Of a stretch of DNA of 64,000 nucleotides, positions 7,979-16,669 are shown one piece after another. Source of the DNA: JAZDCJ01 sp036311985 (GTDB lineage: Bacteria > Actinomycetota > Actinomycetes > Actinomycetales > Micrococcaceae); the NCBI RefSeq assembly GCF_036311985.1, contig NZ_JAZDCJ010000004.1, one strand, 5' to 3'. The notes beneath the pieces were generated by a model. It worked only from the letters and a program-made list of their open reading frames with translations, was not told the DNA's origin and searched no databases. Position 1 is the stretch's first letter. Each line of letters starts with the position of its first letter. The position numbers and the translations under genes were made by a program.

Positions 7979-9335
7979 CTCACGGCACGGGGACGGGCAC
8001 GAGCCGTTTCCCGCGACCGCTCCTCTTCCCGTGGTGGGAACCGAGGCCTCCGCGCTCCCGATCATCCCCGAGCCCGCTCCGGGCAGGGGCCGCCACGCCG
8101 CAGGGCAGGCCGACGATCCGGCCGCCGGGCAGCAAGCGGCCGACGGGTCCTGGGCCGCACCCGACGCCCCGGCGCAAGCCGCCGACGCCGCGGGCGGACG
8201 AACCGGAGACCACGTCGCGGAGACGCCCGGACGGCTCAGCGAGGAGGCGGGGCCGTTCACCCGGGCGCTGCCGCTCGCCCAGGGTCTGGCCCGCGAGGCC
8301 GTCAAGGAGTCCGCGAAGGACCTCGAACGCCGCCTGCTCGGCGCCGAACGCACCCTGAGGCGGCGTGACGTCGCCGCCGGGGCCGGCGTGTCGCTGCTCA
8401 GCGCGCGCAAGCTGTGGAGGGCGCTGGGCTTCCCCAACCTGGGGGACGACGACGTCGCGTTCACCGAGGGCGACCGCGAGGCGCTCCTGACGATCGTCGG
8501 CAACGTCCGCAGCGGGCTGCTCACGGAGGAGGCCGCGATCTCGATCACGCGTGCGATCGGCCAGATGACCGACCGCATGGTCGTGTGGCAGATCGAGGCC
8601 CTCGTCGAGGACATGGTGCAGAACGAGGGGCTGAGCGACCCGGAGGCCCGCCGCCGGCTCGTGAGCCTGTTGCCGGACCTCATCGGGCCCATGGAGGAGA
8701 TCCTCGTCTACTCCTGGCGGCGCCAGCTCAACGCCGCCGTCCACCGGCTCGGCGTCCGGGCCGAGTCCGGGCTCGCGTCCTCGAGCGCCGGACGGGACGG
8801 CTCGGAGGACGACGCCCCCCTGCCCCTCGCCCGCGCCGTGGGCTTCGCCGACCTCGTCTCCTATACGAGCCTCTCGCGCCGGATGAACGAGCGCACCCTC
8901 GCGCAGCTCGTGCAGCGCTTCGAGAACAAGTGCGCGGAGATCATCTCCGTCGGCGGCGGCCGGCTCGTGAAGACCATCGGCGACGAGGTCCTCTTCGTCG
9001 CCGAGACCCCGCAGGCCGGGGCCCGGATCTCGCTGACCCTCTCGCAGGAGTTCGCCCGCGACGAGGTGCTGCCCAACACGCGCGTGTCGATGGTCTGGGG
9101 CCGCATTCTGTCCCGGCTCGGTGACGTCTACGGCCCCACCGTCAACCTGGCGGCGCGCCTCACGGCCCTGGCCGAGCCGGGGACCGTCCTGACGGACTCG
9201 CTGACGGCCGCGACGCTCGCCGACGACGAGCGGTTCGTCCTGCAGCCGCAGGAGACCACCCAGGTGCGCGGCTTCGGCGACATCAACCCCGTCGTGCTCG
9301 CCCCGGGCCGGGGATCCGCCCTCGATCTCGACTGA
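7971..9335 (+). CDS. class III adenylate cyclase with N-terminal regulatory domain
   Basis: Makes cAMP from ATP. The 454-residue protein has an Ala/Pro-rich N-terminus, then a regulatory domain (about 90-230) containing AGVSLLSARKLWRALGFP, which resembles the autoinhibitory, pH-responsive domain of mycobacterial Rv1264, then a C-terminal cyclase catalytic domain (about 285-440). Both metal-binding aspartates are present: Asp294 in GFADLVSYT and Asp338 in IGDEVLF, 44 residues apart as in the family. The ATP-selecting Lys334 and the transition-state Asn and Arg in YGPTVNLAARL are also kept. All residues needed by a homodimeric enzyme are therefore present. It overlaps the upstream bPH2 gene (ATG inside the last codons). 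A pH-sensing role is inference from the domain match. Confidence 0.88.
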   Translation: MADSRHGDGHEPFPATAPLPVVGTEASALPIIPEPAPGRGRHAAGQADDPAAGQQAADGSWAAPDAPAQAADAAGGRTGDHVAETPGRLSEEAGPFTRALPLAQGLAREAVKESAKDLERRLLGAERTLRRRDVAAGAGVSLLSARKLWRALGFPNLGDDDVAFTEGDREALLTIVGNVRSGLLTEEAAISITRAIGQMTDRMVVWQIEALVEDMVQNEGLSDPEARRRLVSLLPDLIGPMEEILVYSWRRQLNAAVHRLGVRAESGLASSSAGRDGSEDDAPLPLARAVGFADLVSYTSLSRRMNERTLAQLVQRFENKCAEIISVGGGRLVKTIGDEVLFVAETPQAGARISLTLSQEFARDEVLPNTRVSMVWGRILSRLGDVYGPTVNLAARLTALAEPGTVLTDSLTAATLADDERFVLQPQETTQVRGFGDINPVVLAPGRGSALDLD

Positions 9336-9369
9336 GCCGGGCCGGCTCCCGGCCGGCGCCCCGGAGCGC

Positions 9370-9387
9370 ATGGGGAGTCCTCCCCAT
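9370..9387. promoter_or_regulatory. 18-bp palindrome ATGGGGAG-TC-CTCCCCAT
   Basis: Perfect 8-bp arms with a 2-bp centre lie between the cyclase stop codon and the promoter of the giant surface protein. The centre is only 34 bp from the TAGAAT -10 box, so it could be an operator. It could equally act as a terminator stem for the cyclase transcript. Confidence 0.5.
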
Positions 9388-9409
9388 CGTGGCCGGTTCC
9401 TCCATCGGT

Positions 9410-9415
9410 TAGAAT
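9410..9415 (+). promoter_or_regulatory. -10 box of the surface-protein/phospho-signalling operon
   Basis: TAGAAT, a near-consensus actinobacterial -10, lies about 67 nt before the chosen start of the giant Ig/FN3 gene. No strong -35 is visible. This is the most likely promoter for the following gene block. Confidence 0.5.
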
Positions 9416-9482
9416 CGAACGCGTTTGACGCCGCAGCGGGTTCCGCACCGCGGTCGACGAAGACGACGTGGGGGTAATGAGC

Positions 9483-12400
9483 ATGTCCCGATGGGGAGCG
9501 GCACCGGGCAAGTCCACCGGTTTCAAGGCCGCCGCGGTCACCGCGGCCACGGCCTTGGCGGTGACCGGGGCGATCATCTATCCCGGCTTCGAGACGGCGG
9601 ACGTCGACCTGAACGACGGCGGCGTGTGGGTCGTGAACAAGACCCTGAACAAGGTCGGCCACCTCAACTACCAGTCCCAGGTGCTGGACGGCGGCGTGCT
9701 GACCCCGCTGCCGAACTACGATCTGGCGCAAGAGGCGGACCGCGTCTTCGTCCGCAACCTCGAGCAGGCCTCCCTCACGACGATCGACCCGGCCATGGTG
9801 CAGTTCACCGACGACAACGCCATGCCCGCCAACTCCACCTTCTCCTTCGGCCGGGACGTCGTCGCCGTCACCGACTCAGAGCGCGGCATCGTCTACGCGA
9901 GCCGCACCGAGGGGCTCAGCGGCTTCGCGGCGGAGGACGGGGAACCGCTCCTCGACGCCGAAGGCCGCGTGCTCGCCGAGGTCGGAACGGACGGCACCGT
10001 CTGGGTCGCCGACCTCGGGGCCGACATGTTCCGCGGCTACACCGTGGCCGAGGACGGCACCGCGAGCCCCGCGGGCGAGAAGGAGGTCGAGGGCCTGTCC
10101 ACGCTCGCCGAGCCGCAGCTGACCGTCGTCGGGGACACCGCCGTCGTCTTCGACGCCGCCTCGGGCGACCTGCTGACGTCCGAGGGCCGCCGCGGCAGCG
10201 TCGTGGACCCCGCGGGCGGCCGTCTCCAGGCCCCCGGGCCGGAGTCCGACGGCGTGGCCGTCGCCCTCGGCAACAAGCTCGCCGTCGCACCGCTCGGCGG
10301 GGGAGAGGCAGCCTATCTGCCGCTTGAATCCAACGGCACGCCGATCCAGCCGGTGCGGGTCGCCGGCTGCACGTATGCCGCGTGGCAGGGCAGCGCCCAG
10401 TACGTGCGGGACTGCGACGACGACGCGCACGACGACGCCGCGCAGATCCCGGGCCTCGACGGCTCGGCGGAGCTCCAGTTCCGCGTCAACCGCGACGTCG
10501 TGGTGCTCAACGACGTCTCGAGCGGGCAGGTCTGGCTCGTCAACGAGGGCATGCAGGTCGTGAACAACTGGTCCGACCTCGAGCCGCCCAAGGGCAAGGG
10601 CGAGTCGACGAAGGAGGACTCGAAGGAGATCACCGACGCGATCGAGCTGCCCAATCGGACCGAGGAGAACAAGAAGCCCATCACCAAGCCGGACAACTTC
10701 GGCGTCCGGGCCGGCCGCACGACGGCGCTCCCGGTCCTCTTCAACGACGTCGACCCCGACGGCGACCTGCTCGTGGCCAAGCTCGAGGGGAAGCAGCCGT
10801 CCATCGGCACCCTCCAGGGCATCTACAACGGCACGGGCTTCCAGCTCGTCGTCCCCGAGGACGCGAGCGGTTCGACGTCGTTCACCTACATGGCCTCCGA
10901 CGGCCGCGGCGGGGACACGCCCGGGCAGGTGACGGTGCGCGTCGTCCCCGAGGACCAGAACAGCGCTCCCGTCCAGGAGCGCGTGACGACCCTGCGCGTG
11001 CAGCAGGGCGGGTCCGTGACGCAGAACGTGCTCACCGACTGGTCTGACCCCGACGGCGACGACCTCCAGCTCCTCGGCGGGGCGAGCCCCGACAACGACA
11101 CGATCCGGGTCCGCCCCGACGGCTCGCTGACCTATCAGGACAGCGGCAAGACGGTCGGCCAGAAGGACGTCACGATCCAGGTCTCCGACGGGCGCGAGGG
11201 CACCCAGGGGCGCATCGTCGTCGAGGTCCTCGCCAAGTCCTCCATCCCGCCCGTGCCGTCGACGGACCACGTCGTCGCCAACGTCGGCGAGGAGATCACC
11301 TTCTCGCCGCTCGACAACGACTCCGACCCCTCCGGTTCCGGACTGCGCCTGGCCAGCATCGACTCCGTCGACGGCGTCGACCTGGCCGCCAACACGGAGA
11401 CCGGGACGGTCACCCTGCGCGGGACGCGGACCGGGACGTTCTACGCCAAGTACGTGGCCACCAACGGCCCCTCCAGCGCCCCCGGGCTCGTGCGGATCGA
11501 CATCCGCGACCCCGAGAGCAACACCGGCAACCCCGTGGCCGTGCGCGACGTCGCGCTGCTGCCGGCTGGCGGCGACGTCCTCGTCAACGTCCTCGGCAAC
11601 GACACCGATCCGGCGGGCGGCGTCCTGGTCCTGACCGGTACGGACGTGCCCGAGGGGGCGCCGTACGGCGTCTCCGTGGAGCGGAACAGCTTCGTGCGGA
11701 TCAGCGACGTGCGCGGCCTCACGGACACCTCGACCGTCCACTACTCGGTCTCCAATGGCACCGGCGTCTCGACGGGCGAGATCACGGTCATCCCCGTCCC
11801 GGCCCCGCCCCGGCTGGACCCGCCGCGCCCCAACCCGGACACCGTCGTCGTCCGCGCCGGCGACGTGGCCACCGTCAACGTGCTGGACAACGACATCCAC
11901 CCCAACGGCGCGGAGCTCACGCTGCGCCCGCAGCTGAAGGAGGCCGACGACATCGGCGAGGGCTCGCTCGTCTCCGTCGCCGACGAGACCGTGCGCTTCC
12001 GCGCCGGGGAGTTCGACGGCAAGCCACGCCAGGTCTCGGTCGTCTACACCGTCGCGGGCCCCGACGGCCAGGAGGCCAACGCCCGCGTCACGTTCCAGGT
12101 CCAGCCGCAGGACCTGGAGAAGAACGCCCCGCCCAACCCCGTCCAGGTGGAGGGCCGGGTCTTCGCCGGCGGCACGACCGTCATTGACGTCCCGCTCGGC
12201 GGGATCGACCCGGACGGCGACTCCGTCTCCCTCGTCCAGCTCGGCACGGCACCGCGGCTCGGCAACGCCGTGGTCCGCGGCGGTGCGATCGAGTACACCG
12301 CCGGACAGGAGTCCAGCGGCACAGATGCGTTCAGCTACGTCGTCGAGGACCGGCACGGCGCCCGGGCCACCGGCACCGCGATGGTCGGCATCGCCCCGCT

Positions 12401-15400
12401 GTCCACGACCAACAACCCGCCCGTCGCCGCCAACGACTCGATCACGGTCCGTCCGGACCGCCCCGTCGCCGTCGACGTCCTGGCCAACGACTCCGATCCC
12501 GACGGCGACCGCGTGACGCTCGTCGACGACCTCTCGACCTCCGACGGCGTCGACGCCGAGGTCTCCGAGGGGCGCATCGTCGTGACCTCACCGCCGGAGA
12601 AGGGCTCCCTCTCCGTCCGCTACAAGATCACCGACGGCCGCGGGGGAACGGCCTCGGCGACCCTGACGGTCCAGTCCGATCCCGAGGCCGAGCTGCTCGC
12701 CCCGATCGCCCGCGACGACCGCGCGTCCCTCCAGGAGACCGTCGGCAAGGAGGAGGTCACGCTCGCGATCCTCGAGAACGACGAGGACCCCGACGGCCGG
12801 ATCTCCGACCTCGAGATCACCCTCCCGGACAACCCGGCGACGACGCGGATCGTCGACCGCAAGCTCGCCGTGCAGGTCCAGGCGAACGCCCAGGTCGTCG
12901 CCTACACCATCACCGACGTCGACGGCGGCTCGTCTACCGCGTTCGTCCACGTGCCGGGATCAGGCGAGGCCCGGCCCGTGCTCAAGAGCGACACGCCGCT
13001 CGAGGTCATGGCCGGAGAGGTCCTGCCGCTGAAGCTGCCCGAGCTCGTCCAGGTCCGCGACGGGCGCAGCGCGCGCGTCACCGCCGAGGACAAGGTCCGT
13101 GCCGTCCCCGAGAACCAGGGACCGCTCGTCCTCTCCGCCACGGAGCTCGCCTTCAAGTCGGCCGACGACTACGCCGGGCCGGCCTCCGTCACGGTCGAGG
13201 TCACCGACGGCACGGGCCCCGACGATTCCGACGGGCTCACGGCCGTGCTCTCCATCCCCGTCAAGGTGCTTCCGCGCCCCGAGGAGAACCGGCCGCCGAC
13301 GCTGCAGTCCAACTCGATGCAGATCGCCCAGGGCGAGGACGCCGAGCGGCTCGACCTCCTCGCCTCGGCCAGCGACCCCGACGAAGGAGACCTCGAGAAG
13401 CTCGTCTTCAAGCTCCTCGACTCCGAGCTGCCCGGCATCGACGTCGCCCTCGTCGACGGGCGCTACCTGACGGCCTCGGCCCCGGCGCAGACCCCCAAGG
13501 GAACCACGGGGACCGTCACCGTCAGCGTCGAGGACGAGGACAACCCGCCGGTCACCGCCACGGTCGCGATCACGGTCCTGGCCTCCAACCGCGAACTCCC
13601 GGTCGCCGTCGACGACGTCGTGGCCGACGCCCACCAGGGCCGGACCGAGATCGTGGACGTGCTGCGCAACGACCACAACCCCTACGCCGGCGAGGGCGAT
13701 CTGACGATCGTCGACGCCTACAATGGCGGAGGTGGCACGGGAGGCGACGGCGGCGTCGAGATCCGTGGGCGGCAGCTCGCGATCACGCCGGGAGAGGCGT
13801 TCGTGGGCACCATGACGGTGCAGTACACGATCGGCGACATCACCGAGGACCCGGACCGCTACGTCACGGGCAACGTCACGCTCAACGTCAAGGGGCGGCC
13901 CGAGGCGCCGGGGCTGCCGCGCGTCGAATCGACGGGAGACCGGCAGGCCGTGCTGAGCTGGGACGCCCCGGCGAACAACGGGTCCCCGATCGAGTACTAC
14001 ACGGTGCGCGGCTCCGGATTCGAGCAGCGCTGCGAGTCGACGAGCTGCACGCTGGCCGGCCTGGAGAACGACAAGACGTACAACTTCACGGTCACGGCGA
14101 CCAACGCCGTCAACGAGTCCGATCCCTCGGCGGCCTCCGCCGATGCGCGGCCGGACGTCGAGCCGGAGCAGCCGGCCGCTCCGACCACGACGTACGGGGA
14201 CCAGCAGGTCGCCGTGCAGTGGACGACCCCGGTCAGCCGCGGCTCCGCCGTGAGCGGATACACCCTGGAGATCTCCCCGTCACCCGCCAACGGCGTCGCC
14301 CAGGTCACGGGGATCACCGGGACCTCCTACACCTGGGAGGGGCTCACCAACGGCGTCTCCTACCAGTTCCGCGTCCAGGCCGTGAACAAGGCCGACAAGC
14401 CGTCGCTGTGGAGCAGCTATTCGGCCACGGTGATCCCCGCGGGCAGGCCGTTCCAGCCCACCGCGCCGACGGCGGTGCGGCAGGAGTCGGCCGTCGACGG
14501 CGGTGTGGTGAACGTGAACTGGAGCGCGCCGGATGACAACGGGGCGCCGTTGCAGGGCTACACGCTCGCGGTCTACGAGGGCTCGAGCCTCGTGCGGACC
14601 ATCGACGGCATCGGCGCTAGCACGCGCTCCCAGACCGTGACGGGGCTGAAGACCACGGGCTCCTACAGCTTCACCGTCACGGCCCGCAACAAGGTCGGCG
14701 CCTCGCCCGAGGGGCCGCGCTCGACGGCTGTGACGCCGTACGGGCGCCCGCTCGCCTCGAGTCGGCCGACCGCCGTGGCCACGGGCCGGAACAACGAGGT
14801 CCGGCTGAACTTCACGGCCCCGGGATCCAACGGTTCTCCCATCACGGGCTACCAGTACTCGACCGACGGCGGTGCCTGGCAGTCCATTTCGGGCCCCGGT
14901 GCCGTGGTCTCGACCAACGCCAACGGCGCGGCGCACACCTGGCGGGTCCGCGCGGTCAATGCCGCCGGCGGCGGCGATCCGAGTCCGGGCTCGAACAGCA
15001 CGAGCTCGTACGGCGCCCCGCGCGATGGTGGCGGACGCAGCGGTAGCAACGGCGCCCGCGGGGAAAGATCCGTGACGTTCAACTGGAACAAGAACGCGAG
15101 TGCCTATGACAACGGCCGCGCCACGGAGCTTTCGGTCTCCGTGAACCGAGGCACGCTCAACGCCTCGACGGGGCGGGTCACCGGCTTGGACTATGACCAG
15201 CAGGTCACGCTCACCGTGCGCGCCACGACCCGGCTCAACAGCGGCGACGCGGCGAGCCAGACCCAGACGTGGACGGTGAGCGCCCGGGCGGGCGCCGCCC
15301 CGCCGCCGCCCAATCCGCCGCAGCGGGAAGTCATTCTTCGCAAGGGACCCGAGTACAACGGCTACGCGGGCTGCAATCGCTACTGTCACAAGTTCGATGT

Positions 15401-15605
15401 CGAAGTGAAGAACTTCTCGTCGGGCCGGTATCAGGTCCAGTGCCATAACAGCAATGGCCGCTTCGACGGAGGTGGCAACTACATCCAGGTCGGATCGTCG
15501 GGCGATGCCCGGGCCGTCATGGAGTGCGTCAACGGGCGCGGCCACGCATTGCCCGTCTTTGCCGTCGTGGACGGCGTTCAATCGAACAGAGTCAGCAATT
15601 GGTGA
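9483..15605 (+). CDS. giant surface protein: tandem-95 (Ig-like) repeats plus fibronectin type III domains
   Basis: A 2040-residue protein, probably membrane-anchored and mostly outside the cell. An N-terminal hydrophobic helix (about 10-30) is followed by a roughly 350-residue domain with repeated beta-strand patterns, possibly a propeller. About ten tandem-95/cadherin-like repeats follow, each marked by a VLxNDxDPDGD-type calcium-binding motif. From about residue 1470 come four fibronectin III domains with SWDAPxxNGSPIxxY-type strands. A Pro-rich linker leads to a final domain of about 85 residues with four cysteines (CNRYC, QCHN, MECVN), probably two disulfides. There is no LPXTG signal. 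I chose the third in-frame start because the G-run at 9470-9474 is 8 nt upstream; starts at 9468 and 9477 are possible. It heads the block of MoxR, DUF58, kinase, phosphatase and FHA genes. The ligand is unknown. Confidence 0.85.
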   Translation: MSRWGAAPGKSTGFKAAAVTAATALAVTGAIIYPGFETADVDLNDGGVWVVNKTLNKVGHLNYQSQVLDGGVLTPLPNYDLAQEADRVFVRNLEQASLTTIDPAMVQFTDDNAMPANSTFSFGRDVVAVTDSERGIVYASRTEGLSGFAAEDGEPLLDAEGRVLAEVGTDGTVWVADLGADMFRGYTVAEDGTASPAGEKEVEGLSTLAEPQLTVVGDTAVVFDAASGDLLTSEGRRGSVVDPAGGRLQAPGPESDGVAVALGNKLAVAPLGGGEAAYLPLESNGTPIQPVRVAGCTYAAWQGSAQYVRDCDDDAHDDAAQIPGLDGSAELQFRVNRDVVVLNDVSSGQVWLVNEGMQVVNNWSDLEPPKGKGESTKEDSKEITDAIELPNRTEENKKPITKPDNFGVRAGRTTALPVLFNDVDPDGDLLVAKLEGKQPSIGTLQGIYNGTGFQLVVPEDASGSTSFTYMASDGRGGDTPGQVTVRVVPEDQNSAPVQERVTTLRVQQGGSVTQNVLTDWSDPDGDDLQLLGGASPDNDTIRVRPDGSLTYQDSGKTVGQKDVTIQVSDGREGTQGRIVVEVLAKSSIPPVPSTDHVVANVGEEITFSPLDNDSDPSGSGLRLASIDSVDGVDLAANTETGTVTLRGTRTGTFYAKYVATNGPSSAPGLVRIDIRDPESNTGNPVAVRDVALLPAGGDVLVNVLGNDTDPAGGVLVLTGTDVPEGAPYGVSVERNSFVRISDVRGLTDTSTVHYSVSNGTGVSTGEITVIPVPAPPRLDPPRPNPDTVVVRAGDVATVNVLDNDIHPNGAELTLRPQLKEADDIGEGSLVSVADETVRFRAGEFDGKPRQVSVVYTVAGPDGQEANARVTFQVQPQDLEKNAPPNPVQVEGRVFAGGTTVIDVPLGGIDPDGDSVSLVQLGTAPRLGNAVVRGGAIEYTAGQESSGTDAFSYVVEDRHGARATGTAMVGIAPLSTTNNPPVAANDSITVRPDRPVAVDVLANDSDPDGDRVTLVDDLSTSDGVDAEVSEGRIVVTSPPEKGSLSVRYKITDGRGGTASATLTVQSDPEAELLAPIARDDRASLQETVGKEEVTLAILENDEDPDGRISDLEITLPDNPATTRIVDRKLAVQVQANAQVVAYTITDVDGGSSTAFVHVPGSGEARPVLKSDTPLEVMAGEVLPLKLPELVQVRDGRSARVTAEDKVRAVPENQGPLVLSATELAFKSADDYAGPASVTVEVTDGTGPDDSDGLTAVLSIPVKVLPRPEENRPPTLQSNSMQIAQGEDAERLDLLASASDPDEGDLEKLVFKLLDSELPGIDVALVDGRYLTASAPAQTPKGTTGTVTVSVEDEDNPPVTATVAITVLASNRELPVAVDDVVADAHQGRTEIVDVLRNDHNPYAGEGDLTIVDAYNGGGGTGGDGGVEIRGRQLAITPGEAFVGTMTVQYTIGDITEDPDRYVTGNVTLNVKGRPEAPGLPRVESTGDRQAVLSWDAPANNGSPIEYYTVRGSGFEQRCESTSCTLAGLENDKTYNFTVTATNAVNESDPSAASADARPDVEPEQPAAPTTTYGDQQVAVQWTTPVSRGSAVSGYTLEISPSPANGVAQVTGITGTSYTWEGLTNGVSYQFRVQAVNKADKPSLWSSYSATVIPAGRPFQPTAPTAVRQESAVDGGVVNVNWSAPDDNGAPLQGYTLAVYEGSSLVRTIDGIGASTRSQTVTGLKTTGSYSFTVTARNKVGASPEGPRSTAVTPYGRPLASSRPTAVATGRNNEVRLNFTAPGSNGSPITGYQYSTDGGAWQSISGPGAVVSTNANGAAHTWRVRAVNAAGGGDPSPGSNSTSSYGAPRDGGGRSGSNGARGERSVTFNWNKNASAYDNGRATELSVSVNRGTLNASTGRVTGLDYDQQVTLTVRATTRLNSGDAASQTQTWTVSARAGAAPPPPNPPQREVILRKGPEYNGYAGCNRYCHKFDVEVKNFSSGRYQVQCHNSNGRFDGGGNYIQVGSSGDARAVMECVNGRGHALPVFAVVDGVQSNRVSNW

Positions 15606-15637
15606 CCGGTACGCCGGCCCGGGAGGAGTACCCCACG

Positions 15638-16615
15638 ATGACCATGACCCAGGAGCAGGCCGAATGGTTTGCCGGGACCTTTGAGAAGCTCGTCGGCAAC
15701 GTCGGCAAGGCGGTGCTGGGCAAGGAGGACGTCGTCCGCCTGGTCCTGACCGCGATGCTCGCCGAGGGCCACGTCCTGCTCGAGGACGCCCCCGGCACGG
15801 GCAAGACGATGCTCGCCCGCTCGCTCTCTGCGACCGTCCAGGGCACGCACTCGCGCATCCAGTTCACGCCGGACCTGCTGCCCTCCGACGTCACCGGCAT
15901 CACGATCTACGACCAGAAGACCCAGAAGTTCGAGTTCCACCGCGGACCGATCTTCGCCAACCTGGTCCTCGCGGACGAGATCAACCGGGCCTCGCCCAAG
16001 ACGCAGTCGGCACTCCTCGAGGTCATGGAGGAGGGGCGGGTCACCGTGGACGGGACCACGTACCCGCAAGGCCGTCCGTTCATGGTGATCGCGACCCAGA
16101 ACCCCATCGAGCAGGCCGGCACGTACCGCCTCCCCGAGGCGCAGCTCGACCGCTTCCTCATCAAGACCTCGATCGGCTATCCCGACCGCGCCTCGACCGT
16201 GCGGCTCCTCTCCGGCGCGACGACCAAGGACCGCTCCGCCGGGCTGCAGGCGATCATCACGACCCAGGCCGTCGCCGACATGGCGGACCTCGCGACCACG
16301 ACGCACGTCGACGACGCCGTCCTCGACTACGTCGCGCAGTTGTGCGAGGCGACGCGCGAGGCCGCTGAGACGCGCCTCGGCGTCTCGGTCCGCGGGGCGC
16401 TCGCCATGGTCCGCGCCGCCAAGGTCTGGGCCGCGTCCGCGGGACGGAACTACGTGCTGCCCGACGACGTCAAGGAGCTCGCGCCCTTCGTCTGGACGCA
16501 CCGCTTCGTCATGGATCCGGAGGCCGAGTTCGCCGGCGCCACGGCCGAGGGCGTCCTCACCCGTGTCCTGGCGGACACGCCCGCACCGCAACAGCGCGCC
16601 GAAGCCAACGCCTAG
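15638..16615 (+). CDS. MoxR family AAA+ ATPase
   Basis: A 325-residue AAA+ ATPase of the MoxR group, chaperone-like proteins thought to remodel or insert partners encoded next door. Walker A is APGTGKTML, Walker B LVLADEINRASPKTQ, followed by the sensor ATQNPIEQAGTY and the C-terminal lid with RFLIKTSIGYP. The start is fixed by GGGAGGAG 9 nt before the ATG. The neighbours (DUF58 and a transglutaminase-fold protein) make this the common MoxR-DUF58-transglutaminase arrangement. Here it follows a giant surface protein after 32 nt, which suggests the ATPase helps assemble or regulate the envelope complex. Confidence 0.9.
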   Translation: MTMTQEQAEWFAGTFEKLVGNVGKAVLGKEDVVRLVLTAMLAEGHVLLEDAPGTGKTMLARSLSATVQGTHSRIQFTPDLLPSDVTGITIYDQKTQKFEFHRGPIFANLVLADEINRASPKTQSALLEVMEEGRVTVDGTTYPQGRPFMVIATQNPIEQAGTYRLPEAQLDRFLIKTSIGYPDRASTVRLLSGATTKDRSAGLQAIITTQAVADMADLATTTHVDDAVLDYVAQLCEATREAAETRLGVSVRGALAMVRAAKVWAASAGRNYVLPDDVKELAPFVWTHRFVMDPEAEFAGATAEGVLTRVLADTPAPQQRAEANA

Positions 16616-16669
16616 CCCCCGCGTGCCGCCCGCCCCGGGCGGCCCACGGATCCGAAGGAACCGCAGAGC

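Noticed and set aside
9468..9476. Upstream GTG start for the giant surface protein
   Set aside because: The G-run that serves as ribosome binding site would lie inside the gene; the ATG at 9483 is spaced correctly.
9876..12356. An 826-codon frame antisense to the giant surface protein
   Set aside because: It mirrors the tandem-95 repeats and has only Asp/Gly/Val/Arg-rich composition without domains.
10680..13700. Repeated DPDGD-coding segments as a CRISPR or DNA repeat array
   Set aside because: The similarity is at the protein level (tandem-95 repeats), with irregular spacing and diverged DNA.
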